Part shown: positions 44,463 to 55,711 of the stretch, piece after piece | How positions within the stretch are numbered: position 1 is the first letter of the stretch | How the letters are laid out: each line of letters starts with the position of its first letter | Assembly (NCBI GenBank): GCA_032718475.1 | Contig: JAUCBJ010004297.1 | Span: 1 to 62,534, forward strand | Length of the DNA: 62,534 bases | Direction: 5' to 3' | Source: Nemertoderma westbladi | Lineage: Eukaryota; Xenacoelomorpha; Nemertodermatida; Nemertodermatidae | Position numbers and translations under genes: made by a program | The notes under the pieces: model-generated | What the model saw: the letters and a program-made list of their open reading frames with translations, nothing else | What the model was told of the DNA's origin: nothing | Databases searched by the model: none

Positions 44463-47371
44463 GATAAGCTTTCTCTTAGCGCAGTGGGTGTTCAAGAGCA
44501 CCGAATGCAGACTGGACAGACTGATGAGGTTCTGATTAAGGACATGGGGGGCGGTTGGCGACTCGCCCTCGCATCAGCAGATGATAGTGGCAATGGTGGA
44601 ATTGGTCTATTGATGAATCCAACTGCACATGCAGCATTGGACAAAATAGACCAAATCTCTAACCGCATCATCCGTTGCCACTTCTCATGTTCTGGAAGAC
44701 TGGCTAAGAAGTTTCCTAAGGTGGTTCTGATTGTGTGCTACTCTCCAACTAGTGTTGCCCCTGTAGAGGAGGTGGAAAATTTCTACCACAATCTACAAGC
44801 AGCTACTGATGGAGTGGATCAGCATGCATTCTTAACATTCCTGGGAGACTTTAATGCAAGTCTGCATCAATCACCTACATCGCCCTGGGTCTATAGCAAT
44901 AGTGTTAACCGAAATTCTGTCCATCTTCAGGATTTTATCTCTGGAAATGGATTGTTTTCGGCTGGAACCCAGTTCAAGAAGCGAACTGGAAAGCTATGGA
45001 CTCATAGTGGACCCAGTGGTCACAAGTCCCAGATAGACCATATTCTGTTTCGTAGGAAATACAGGAGCTCTATACAAGACTGTAATGCATTTACACTTCG
45101 ACCCTTCTCCAGTGATCACCGCCTTATTGTGGCCAAGGTAAGACTTAGTCTGCGTGCTAGCAGAACAACGAAATCTGCCTTGCCGCGGCATGACTGGTCC
45201 TCTCTGTTGCAACAGCCAAGTGTGAGATCCAGCTTCACACTACAGCTGAGCAACAGGTATGAGGCTCTTGCCTCTGAGGCGGCAGATCACTGTGAGGGCT
45301 ATACTGCCTTTACAGAAGCAGTTAAGTTAGCAGCTGCAGAAACAGTTCCTGTATACCCTCGAAACAGGAAAAGGGCCCCCTGGACTGACAACAAAATTCA
45401 AAAGTGCCGAAATGACCTTCATAAGGCGCAGAAAGAGTCCCGACTCAAACAGACTACAGCGGCCAAGAATGCAGTTAAGGCTGCATCTAGGTCCCTGAAC
45501 AGGCAGTACTCTGTTAATCTACAGGAGCTAATAAACCAACAGGTTGATGCCATCAATGATGCTGACGACAGCAGGCAATCATCCCAGGCATGGAAATCGA
45601 TCAATCTGCTTACTGGGCGGAAAAGCCAACCAACCACCAAGGTTAAGGCAGAATCACCAGCCGATCGCCTCAATGGTTGGAAAGCCCACTTTGAAAAACT
45701 CCTCAATAATGACAGGGTATTGCCTGATAACTTTATAGAAGTAAAGGTGTCTGAGTCTGTACTCCCAGATATTCCCATTGGCGATATCTCCTTTGCAGAA
45801 GTGAAGGCTGCTGCAAAGAGCATTAAGACCAATCGTGCCAGTGGAGTAGATGGTGTTCCCCCTGAGGTCTTTAAAATACCTGAGTGTTTAAAGCTCATCT
45901 ATCCCATCATAGTAGACATGTACCGTACAACAAGAGTCCCGCAAGAAATGAAAACAAATAAGTTGGTGCCAGTTCCCAAGAAGGGCAACCTAACACTCTA
46001 TGGTTCTTTTCGGGGAATCTCATTGATCTCAATTGCTGCAAAGCTATACAATAGGATTCTATTAAATCGCATCAGGGATCCCATTGAGAGACTGCTCCGT
46101 GGAAATCAGAATGGGTTCCGTAAAGGTCGTGGGACCATGGAGCCCATTTTGGCACTTAGAAGGATAATTGAAGAATTATCAAAAAAGAAAGACAGGCATC
46201 TGGCTGTTATCTTTGTTGACTTCTTCAAGGCCTTTGATTCAGTCTCTCGCTCACGTATGTTCAGCATACTTTCATTATATGGGATTCCTGATGAAATTAT
46301 TGCAGCAATCAGATCAGTATACGATGGTTCGACAACATTTGTGTCTACTGTTGACGGTGACACAGAACCATTCGAAGTGTTATGGGGCGTCCTCCAAGGA
46401 GACACACTTGCACCATTCTTATTCATTATTGTGGTTGACTATGTTCTACGCATGTCCTTAGATCATCATAATGATGATGGGGTGATGATAACTCCACCTA
46501 CTGGCTCCAGAAGTCGAGGAAATCCTGCCAAGTACCTAACTGATCTAGACTTTGCTGATGACTTAGGAGTACTCTCAGAATCATTAGAGGGAGCCCAACG
46601 GCTCCTCAGCTCATTAGAACATGCTGCTTCTAGTGTTGGTCTTTTTATTAACTCCAGAAAGACCAAAATTCTGACAGTTAACTTTGAAAGTCCTCAGCAA
46701 GTCTCTGATCGGATGAGCATAAGCTCAAAGGATGGTATGCTTGAGCATGTCGACGACTTCTGTTACCTGGGATCATGGATCCGGAAGTCAGGTGAGGACC
46801 TTCGAATACGTAAGGGAAAGGCATGGGCAGCCTTGAATAGGCTTTCCAGGATTTGGAAGTCACCGAGAATTAATCGGAAACTTAAGGTCCGATTATTTAG
46901 AGCAGCAGTAGTTCCAGTACTCCTCTACGGGAGTCCATGCTGGGCTCTAACTGCTGAGGACACCAAATCTCTGGATGGCACATTCACAAGAATGCTACGC
47001 CGGGTTCATTGTGTCAAGTACAATGCACACATCTCCAACCAGACACTATATAACATTGGAGGTGTCTCATTGGTTCCCCCAAGCTTGACACTAGAACAAA
47101 ATCGCCTCCGCTTTGCAGGACATTGCTTTCGCCGTGAGGACCAGCCAGTGCATAATCTTGTACTTTGGCAGCCTCATGGAGTGAATAAGCATGGTGGACA
47201 GCCCATGACTTTCTTGAGACGCATCTTAAAGGACACTGGTCTTAAAGATGCGGATGATCTAGCAAATGTCATGGGTGATAGGGAGTTGTGGCGGTGCAAT
47301 TTTGTTGACAAGCCGGCACAGCATTCTTAAAAATGCAGCTGCAATGCAGCATGCCGATCCTAGTAGTAGTA
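44463..47371 (+). mobile_element. LINE (APE-type non-LTR retrotransposon), nearly full ORF2
   Basis: The element is inserted in the 67-bp satellite. It runs from a 5' truncation just inside the endonuclease domain through a complete reverse transcriptase to a 3' UTR ending in TAGTAGTAGTAG, with no poly(A). A copy of the same family, with the same tail, lies inverted at 2234-3450. GGTGGAGGGGTGGAGC is found at 44427-44442 and at 47372-47387 and may be the target duplication. However, that satellite variant also occurs elsewhere, and a few satellite bases lie between it and the 5' end. Confidence 0.9.
44484..47330 (+). CDS. LINE ORF2: APE endonuclease and reverse transcriptase
   Basis: A 948-codon frame is open from the element edge; the GTG at 44484 is only a marker, as no real start is present. 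Endonuclease motifs are QEHR (4-7), GDFNA (121-125), SQIDHIL (about 183) and SDHR (about 208). The first catalytic Asn region is missing, so roughly 30 N-terminal residues are lost. The reverse transcriptase has FRGISLISIAAKLYNRIL, NGFRKGRG, motif A FVDFFKAFD, motif B LQGDTLAP and motif C FADD, all intact. The C-terminal region has LLYGSPCW and HCFRRED. There are no internal stops, so the copy is recent and the ORF seems functional apart from its truncated endonuclease. No ORF1 is present. The clade is not assigned. Confidence 0.9.
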   Translation: MGVQEHRMQTGQTDEVLIKDMGGGWRLALASADDSGNGGIGLLMNPTAHAALDKIDQISNRIIRCHFSCSGRLAKKFPKVVLIVCYSPTSVAPVEEVENFYHNLQAATDGVDQHAFLTFLGDFNASLHQSPTSPWVYSNSVNRNSVHLQDFISGNGLFSAGTQFKKRTGKLWTHSGPSGHKSQIDHILFRRKYRSSIQDCNAFTLRPFSSDHRLIVAKVRLSLRASRTTKSALPRHDWSSLLQQPSVRSSFTLQLSNRYEALASEAADHCEGYTAFTEAVKLAAAETVPVYPRNRKRAPWTDNKIQKCRNDLHKAQKESRLKQTTAAKNAVKAASRSLNRQYSVNLQELINQQVDAINDADDSRQSSQAWKSINLLTGRKSQPTTKVKAESPADRLNGWKAHFEKLLNNDRVLPDNFIEVKVSESVLPDIPIGDISFAEVKAAAKSIKTNRASGVDGVPPEVFKIPECLKLIYPIIVDMYRTTRVPQEMKTNKLVPVPKKGNLTLYGSFRGISLISIAAKLYNRILLNRIRDPIERLLRGNQNGFRKGRGTMEPILALRRIIEELSKKKDRHLAVIFVDFFKAFDSVSRSRMFSILSLYGIPDEIIAAIRSVYDGSTTFVSTVDGDTEPFEVLWGVLQGDTLAPFLFIIVVDYVLRMSLDHHNDDGVMITPPTGSRSRGNPAKYLTDLDFADDLGVLSESLEGAQRLLSSLEHAASSVGLFINSRKTKILTVNFESPQQVSDRMSISSKDGMLEHVDDFCYLGSWIRKSGEDLRIRKGKAWAALNRLSRIWKSPRINRKLKVRLFRAAVVPVLLYGSPCWALTAEDTKSLDGTFTRMLRRVHCVKYNAHISNQTLYNIGGVSLVPPSLTLEQNRLRFAGHCFRREDQPVHNLVLWQPHGVNKHGGQPMTFLRRILKDTGLKDADDLANVMGDRELWRCNFVDKPAQHS

Positions 47372-50300
47372 GGTGGAGGGGTGGAGCTGGAGCCACAGCG
47401 GGTGGTATAGGGAGGATCAGTTGGATTGGACTGAGGCTGGTGGAAGGGTGGAGCTGGAGCCACAGCGGGTGGTACAGGGAGGAGCAGTTGGATTGGGCTG
47501 AGGCTGGTGGAAGGGCGGAGCTAGAGCCACAGCGTGTGGTATAGGGAGGAGCAGTTGGATTGGGCTGAGGCTGGTGGAAGGGTGGAGCTGGAGCCACAGC
47601 GGGTGGTATAGGGAGGAGCAGTTGGATTGGGCTGAAGCAAGTTGAAGGGTGGAGCTGGAGCCACAGCGGGTGGTATAGGGAGGAGCAATTGGATTGGGCT
47701 GATGCTGGTATAAGGGTGGAGCTGGAGCCACAGCGGGTGGTATAGGGAGGAGCAGTTGGATTGGGCTGGTGCAAGCGGAAGGGTGGAGCTGGAGCCACAG
47801 CGTGTGTTATAGGGCGGGACAGTTGGATTGGGCTGAGGCTGGTGGAAGGGTGGAGCTAGAGCCACAGCAGGTGTTATAGGTAGGAGCAGTTGGATTGGGC
47901 TGAGGCTGGTAGAAGGGTGGAGCTGGAGCCACAGCGTGTGGTATAGGGAGGAGCAGTTGGATTGGGCTGAGGCTGTTGGAAGGGTGGAGCTGGAGCCACA
48001 TCGGGTGGTAGGGAGGAGCAGTTCGATTGGACTGAAGCTGGAGCCACAGCGGCTGTTATAGAGAGGAGCAGTTGGATTGGGCTGATGCTGGAGGAAGGGT
48101 GGAGCTGGAGCCACAGCGGGTGGTATAGGGAGGAGCAGTGGGATTGGGCTGAGGCTGGTAGAAGGGTGGAGCTGTAGCCACAGCGGGTGGTAGGGATGAG
48201 CAGTTGGATTGGGCTGAAGCTGGTGGAGCTGGAGCCACAGCGGGTGTTATAGGGAGGAGCAGTTGGATTGGGCTGATGCTGTTGGAAGGGTGGAGCTGGA
48301 GCCACATCGGGTGGTAGGGAGGAGCAGTTGGATTGGACTGAAACTTGAGCCACAGCGGCTGTTATAGGGAGGAGCAGTGGGATTGGGCTGAGGCTGGTGG
48401 AAGGGTGGAGCTGGAGCCACAGCGTGTGGTATAGGGAGGAGCAGTTGGATTGGGCTGCGGCTGGTGGAAGGGTGGAGCTGGAGCCACAGCGGGTGGTATA
48501 GGGAGGAGCAGTTGGATTGGGCTGAAGCAAGTTGAAGGGTGGAGCTGGAGCCACAGCGGGTGGTATAGGGAGGAGCAATTGGATTGGGCTGATGCTGGTA
48601 GAAGGGTGGAGCTGGAGCCACAGCGTGTGGTATAGGGAGGAGCAGTTGGATTGGGCTGCGGCTGGTGGAAGGGTGGAGCTAGAGCCACAGCAGGTGTTAT
48701 AGGTAGGAGCAGTTGGATTGGGCTGAGGCTGGTAGAAGGGTGGAGCTGGAGCCACAGCGTGTGGTATAGGGAGGAGCAGTTGGATTGGGCTGAGGCTGTT
48801 GGAAGGGTGGAGCTGGAGCCACATCGGGTGGTAGGGAGGAGCAGTTCGATTGGACTGAAGCTGGAGCCACAGCGGCTGTTATAGAGAGGAGCAGTTGGAT
48901 TGGGCTGATGCTGGAGGAAGGGTGGAGCTGGAGCCACAGCGGGTGGTATAGGGAGGAGCAGTGGGATTGGGCTGAGGCTGGTGGAAGGGTGGAGCTGTAG
49001 CCACAGCGGGACGTAGGGATGAGCAGTTGGATTGGGCTGAAGCTGGTGGAGCTGGAGCCACAGCGGGTGTTATAGGGAGGAGCAGTTGGATTGGGCTGAT
49101 GCTGTTGGAAGGGTGGAGCTGGAGCCACATCGGGTGGTAGGGAGGAGCAGTTGGATTGGACTGAAACTTGAGCCACAGCGGCTGTTATAGGGAGGAGCAG
49201 TGGGATTGGGCTGAGGCTGGTGGAAGGGTGGAGCTGGAGCCACAGCGTGTGGTATAGGGAGGAGCAGTTGGATTGGGCTGCGGCTGGTGGAAGGGTGGAG
49301 CTGGTGCCACAGCAGGTGGTATAGGGAGGGGCAGTTGGATTGGGCTGAGGCTGGTGGAGGGGTGGAGCTGGAGCCACAGCGGGTGGTATAGGGAGGATCA
49401 GTTGGATTGGACTGAGGCTGGTGGAAGGGTGGAGCTGGAGCCACAGCGGGTGGTACAGGGAGGAGCAGGTGGATTGGGCTGAGGCTGGTGGAAGGGCGGA
49501 GCTAGAGCCACAGAGTGTGGTATAGGGAGGAGCAGTTGGATTGGGCTGAGGCTGGTGGAAGGGTGGAGCTGGAGCCACAGCGGGTGGTATAGGGAGGAGC
49601 AGTTGGATTGGGCTGAAGCAAGTTGAAGGGTGGAGCTGGAGCCACAGCGGGTGGTATAGGGAGGAGCAATTGGATTGGGCTGATGCTGGTATAAGGGTGG
49701 AGCTGGAGCCACAGCGGGTGGTATAGGGAGGAGCAGTTGGATTGGGCTGGTGCAAGCGGAAGGGTGGAGCTGGAGCCACAGCGTGTGTTATAGGGCGGGA
49801 CAGTTGGATTGGGCTGAGGCTGGTGGAAGGGTGGAGCTAGAGCCACAGCAGGTGTTATAGGTAGGAGCAGTTGGATTGGGCTGAGGCTGGTAGAAGGGTG
49901 GAGCTGGAGCCACAGCGTGTGGTATAGGGAGGAGCAGTTGGATTGGGCTGAGGCTGTTGGAAGGGTGGAGCTGGAGCCACATCGGGTGGTAGGGAGGAGC
50001 AGTTCGATTGGACTGAAGCTGGAGCCACAGCGGCTGTTATAGAGAGGAGCAGTTGGATTGGGCTGATGCTGGAGGAAGGGTGGAGCTGGAGCCACAGCGG
50101 GTGGTATAGGGAGGAGCAGTGGGATTGGGCTGAGGCTGGTGGAAGGGTGGAGCTGTAGCCACAGCGGGTGGTAGGGATGAGCAGTTGGATTTGGCTGAAG
50201 CTGGTGGAGCTGGAGCCACAGCGGGTGTTATAGGGAGGAGCAGTTGGATTGGGCTGATGCTGTTGGAAGGGTGGAGCTGGAGCCACATCGGGTGGTAGGG

Positions 50301-53300
50301 AGGAGCAGTTGGATTGGACTGAAACTTGAGCCACAGCGGCTGTTATAGGGAGGAGCAGTGGGATTGGGCTGAGGCTGGTGGAAGGGTGGAGCTGGAGCCA
50401 CAGCGTGTGGTATAGGGAGGAGCAGTTGGATTGGGCTGCGGCTGGTGGAAGGGTGGAGCTGGAGCCACAGCGGGTGGTATAGGGAGGAGCAGTTGGATTG
50501 GGCTGAAGCAAGTTGAAGGGTGGAGCTGGAGCCACAGCGGGTGGTATAGGGAGGAGCAATTGGATTGGGCTGATGCTGGTAGAAGGGTGGAGCTGGAGCC
50601 ACAGCGTGTGGTATAGGGAGGAGCAGTGGGATTGGGCTGAGGCTGGTGGAAAGGTGGAGCTGTAGCCACAGCGGGTGGTAGGGATGGGCAGTTGGATTGG
50701 GCTGAAGCTGGTGGAGCTCGAGCCACAGCGGGTGTTATAGGGAGGAGCAGTTGGATTGGGCTGATGCTGTTGGAAGGGTGGAGCTGGAGCCACATCGGGT
50801 GGTAGGGAGGAGCAGTTGGATTGGACTGAAACTGGAGCCACAGCGGCTGTTATAGGGAGGAGCAGTGGGATTGGGCTGAGGCTGGTGGAAGGGTGGAGCT
50901 GGAGCCACATCGGGTGGTATAGGGAGGGACAGTTGGATTGGGCTGAGGCTGGTGGAAGGGTGGAGCTAGAGCCACAGCAGGTGTTATAGGGAGGAGCAGT
51001 TGGATTGGGCTGTGGCTGGTAGAAAGGTGGAGCTGGAGCCACAGCGTGTGGTATAGGGAGGAGCAGTTGGATTGGGCTGAGGCTGTTGGAAGGGGGGAGC
51101 TGGAGCCACATCGGGTGGTAGGGAGGAGCAGTTGGATTGGGCTGAAGCTGGAGGAGCCGGAGCCACAGCGGGTGTTATAGGGAAGAGCAGTTGGATTGGG
51201 CTGAGGCTGTTGGAAGGGTGGAGCTGGAGCCACATCGGGTGGTAGGGAGGAGCAGTTGGATTGGACTGAAGCTGGAGTCACAGCGGCTGTTATAGGGAGG
51301 AGCAGTTGGATTGGGCTGATGCTGGTGGAAGGAAGGGTGGAGCTGGAGCCACAGCGGGTGGTATAGGGAGGAGCAGTTGGATTGGGCTGAGGCTGGTGGA
51401 AGGGTGGAGCTGGAGCCACAGCGGGTGGTATAGGGGAGGAGCAGTTGAATTGGGCTGATGCTGGTGGAAGGGTGGAGCTGGAGCCACAGCGGGTGGTATA
51501 GGGAGGAGCAGTGGGATTGGGTTGAGGCTGGTGGAAGGGTGGAGCTGTAGCCACAGCGTGTGGTAGGGATGATCAGTTGGATTGGGCTGAAGCTGGTGGA
51601 GCCGGAGCCACAGCGGGTGTTATAGGGAAGAGCAGTTGGATTGGGCTGAGGCTGTTGGAAGGGTGGAGCTGGAGCCACATCGGGTGGTAGGGAGGAGCAG
51701 TTGGATTGGACTGAAACTGGAGCCACAGCGGCTGTTATAGGGAGGAGCAGTGGGATTGGGCTGAGGCTGGTGGAAGGGTGGAGCTGTAGCCACAGCGGGT
51801 GGTAGGGAGGAGCAGTTGGATTGGGCTGAGGCTGGTGGTAGGGTGGAGCAGGAGCCACAGCGGGTGGTATAGGCAGGAGCAGTTGGATTGGGCTGAGGCT
51901 GGTGGAAGGGTGGCGCTGGAGTCACAGCGGGTGGTATAGGGAGGAGCAGTTGGATTGGGCTGAGGCTGGTGGAAGGGTGGAGCTGGTGCCACAGCGGGTG
52001 GTATAGGGAGGGGCAGTTGGATTGGGCTGAGGCTGGTGGAAGGGTGGAGCTGGAGTCACAGCGGGTGGTATAGGGAGGAGCAGTTATATTGGGCTGAGGC
52101 TGGTGGAAGGGTGGAGCTGGTGCCACAGCGGGTGGTATAGGGAGGGGCAGTTGGATTGGGCTGAGGCTGGTGGATGGGTGGAGCTGGTGCCACAGCGGGT
52201 GGTATAGGGAGGGGCAGTTGGATTGGGCTGAGGCTGGTGGAAGGGTGGAGCTGGAGTCACAGCGGGTGGTATAGGGAGGAGCAGTTGGATTGGGCTGAGG
52301 CTGGTGGAATGGTGGAGCTGGTGCCACAGCGGGTGGTATAGGGAGGGGCAGTTGGATTGGGCTGTGGCTGGTGGAAGGGTGGAGCTGGAGCCACAGCGGG
52401 TGGTATTGGGAGGATCAGTTGGATTGGGCTGAGGCTGGTGGAAGAATGGAGCTGGAGCCACAGCGGGTGGTACAGAGAGGAGCAGTTGGATTGGGCTGAG
52501 GCTGGTGGAAGGGTGGAGCTAGAGCCACAGCGTGTGGTATAGGGCGGAGCAGTTGGATTGGGCTGAGGCTGGTGGAAGGGTGGAGCTGGAGCCACAGCGT
52601 TGGTATAGGGAGGAGCAGTTGGATTGGGCTGAAGCATGTTGAAGGGTGGAGCTGGAGCCACAGCGGGTGGTATAGGGAGGAGCAATTGGATTGGGCTGAT
52701 GCTGGTGGAAGGGTGGAGCTGGAGCCACAGCGGGTGGTATAGGGAGGAGCAGTTGGATTGGGCTGCGGCTGGTGGAAGGGTGGAGCTGGAGCCACAGCGG
52801 GTGGTATAGGGAGGAGCAGTTGGATTGGGCTGAGGCTAGTTGAAGGGTGGAGCTGGAGCCACAGCGGGTGGTATAGGGAGGAGCAATTGGATTGGGCTGA
52901 TGCTGGTAGAAGGGTGGAGCTGGAGCCACAGCGGGTGGTATAGGGAGGAGCAGTTGGATTGGGCTGGTGCAAGCGGAAGGGTGGAGCTGGAGCCACAGCG
53001 TGTGTTATAGGGCGGGACAGTTGGATTGGGCTGAGGCTGGTGGAAGGGTGGAGCTAGAGCCACATCAGGTGTTATAGGGAGGAGCAGTTGGATTGGGCTG
53101 AGGCTGGTAGAAGGGTGGAGCTGGAGCCACAGCGTGTGGTATAGGGAGGAGCAGTTGGATTGGGCTGAGGCTGTTGGAAGGGTGGAGCTGGAGCCACAGA
53201 GGGTGGTATAGGGAGGAGCAGTTGGATTGGACTGAAGCTGGAGCCACAGCGGCTGTTATAGTGAGGAGCAGTTGGATTGGGCTGATGCTGGAGGAAGGGT

Positions 53301-54981
53301 AGAGCTGGAGCCACAGCGGGTGGTATAGGGAGGAGCAGTGGGATTGGACTGAAGCTGGAGCCACAGCGGCTGTTATAGTGAGGAGCAGTTGGATTGGGCT
53401 GATGCTGGAGGAAGGGTAGAGCTGGAGCCACAGCGGGTGGTATAGGGAGGAGCAGTTGGATTGGGCTGAGGCTGGTGGAAGGCTGTAGCTGGAGCCACAG
53501 CGGGTGTTTTAGGGAGGGACAGTTGGATTGGGCTGAGGCTGGTGGAAGGGTGGAGCTGTAGCCACAGCGGGTGGTAGGGATGAGCAGTTTGATTGGGCTG
53601 AAGCTGGTGGAGCTGGAGCCACAGCGGGTGTTATAGGGAGGAGCAGTTGGATTAGGCTGATGCTGTTGGAAGGGTGGAGCTGGAGCCACATCGGGTGGTA
53701 GGGAGGAGCAGTTCGATTGGACTGAAGCTGGAGCCACAGCGGCTGTTATAGTGAGGAGCAGTTGGATTGGGCTGATGCTGGAGGAAGGGTAGAGCTGGAG
53801 CCACAGCGGGTGGTATAGGGAGGAGCAGTGGGATTGGGCTGAGGCTGGTGGAAGGGTGGATCTGTAGCCACAGCGGGTGGTAGGGATGAGCAGTTGGATT
53901 GGGCTGAAGCTGGTAGAGCTGGAGCCACAGCGGGTGTTATAGGGAGGAGCAGTTGGATTGGGCTGATGCTGTTGGAAGGGTGGAGCTGGAGCCACATCGG
54001 GTGGTAGGGAGGAGCAGTTGGATTGGACTGAAACTGGAGCCACAGCGGCTGTTATAGGGAGGAGCAGTGGGATTGGGCTGAGGCTGGTGGAAGGGTGGAG
54101 TTGGAGCCACAGCGGGTGTTTTAGGGAGGGACAGTTGGATTGGGCTGATGCTGTTGGAAGGGTGGAGCTGGAGCCACATCGGGTGGTAGGGAGGAGCAGT
54201 TGGATTGGACTGAAACTGGAGCCACAGCGGCTGTTATAGGTAGGAGCAGTTGGATTGGGCTGTGGCTGGTAGAAGGGTGGAGCTGGAGTCGCAGCGGGTG
54301 GTATATGGAGGAGCAGTTGGATTGGGCTGAGGCTGTTGGAAGGGTGGAGCTGGAGCCACATCGGGTGGTAGGGAGGAGCAGTTCGATTGGACTGAAGCTG
54401 GAGCCACAGCGGCTGTTATAGTGAGGAGCAGTTGGATTGGGCTGATGCTGGTGGAAGGGTGGAGCTGGAGCCACAGCGGGTGGTATAGAGAGGAGCAGTG
54501 GGATTGGGCTGAGGCTGGTGGAAGGGTGGAGCTGTAGCCACAGCGGGTGGTAGGGATGAGCAGTTGGATTGGGCTGAAGCTGGTGGAGCTGGAGCCACAG
54601 CGGGTGTTATAGGGATGAGCAGTTGCATTGTGCTGAGGCTGTTGGAAGGGTGGAGCTGGAGCCACATCGGGTGGTAGGGAGGATCAGTTGGATTGGACTG
54701 AAACTGGAGCCATAGCGGCTCTTATAGGGAGGAACAGTGGGATTGGGCTGATGCTGGTGGAAGGGTGGAGCTGGAGCCACAGCGGGTGGTAGGGAGGAGC
54801 AGTTGGATTGGGCTGAAGCTGGTGGAGCTGGAGCCACAGCGGGTGTTATAGGGAGGAGCAGTTGGATTGGGCTGAGGCTGGTGGAAGGGTGGAGCTGGAG
54901 CCACAGAGGGTGGTATAGGGAGGAGCAGTTGGATTGGGCTGAAGCTGTTGGAAGGGTGGAGCTGGAGCCACATCGGGTGGT
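47372..54981. repeat. 67-bp satellite, block C
   Basis: This continues block B beyond the LINE. Higher-order structure is strong: about 47400-48330 recurs 1981 bp downstream at about 49380-50310 nearly unchanged, and a smaller 823-bp duplication relates 48000-48370 to 48820-49190. The array decays at about 54980, where GGTGGTTTACGGAGGAACGG leads into unique sequence. There are about 110 units in this block. Confidence 0.95.
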
Positions 54982-55711
54982 TTACGGAGGAACGGTTGCC
55001 CAGGTGACATTACGATCCAATTAGCGAAAATGCACAGCGAGCCACAATGAGCAATAATGAGCACCAATGAGCCACAACGATCAAACACTTGGGAACTATG
55101 ATAATTGAACTATGACTATTGGATAAACAGTAAATACAATACGTAAGTAGCTGTGTAACAGTAACTATAATACAGTACACCACTATATACTGTAGATTGA
55201 AGATATACATTCATTATACAGTATAATGTATACCAGTAATATACCGAATATACACCATGTCCTATGTAGAATATAGTGTCGTTATTGAGGCGCAACCCCC
55301 CCCCCCCCCAGCCCAAATTTTTACACAATGCCTTTTTTTTTGCAGAATCGCACCTTTTCTGACGAAAGGCAACGACACATATATTATTTATCTTTATCTT
55401 TTGCCGAGGCGCAACTTCACTTTTACGTTTTGTTCAAAGGCGCAATATGCGATAGTTAAAAAACAATACACATATAGTATCATCACACAAATAAAACAGA
55501 CTAAAACAAAACAATACCAATAAAATAATTGAGGCTATTACAATGTACAGTAGTATGTAGCTATTTACAAAATGTGTAATAAAATTCAAGAAATTGTTCG
55601 TTAAATAATTAATAGAAAAAAATAATCTCCATTAACGTTCATCCATAATGTAGTTTAACTTTAAATAGGTGTGTCTTCATTAACCCGCAGAAGATCGTTT
55701 GATTCAGGTTA
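54982..55711. other. non-coding stretch
   Basis: AT-rich with no gene. It includes a run of GAGCACCAATGAGCCAC-type short repeats near 55037-55080 and a 14-bp poly(C) tract at 55296-55309. Confidence 0.5.

Noticed and set aside
44427-47387. GGTGGAGGGGTGGAGC as a certain 16-bp target duplication of the LINE
   Set aside because: The same variant occurs elsewhere in the satellite (near 42791 and 49350) and satellite bases remain between it and the element's 5' end; ambiguous.
38860-54981. Many long minus-strand open frames (up to 429 codons) of Pro/Ser-rich repeats such as APAPPFHQPQPNPTAPPY
   Set aside because: They arise because the 67-bp unit has no minus-strand stop in any phase. All three frames give the same peptide cycle, and frames begin and end at random unit variants.
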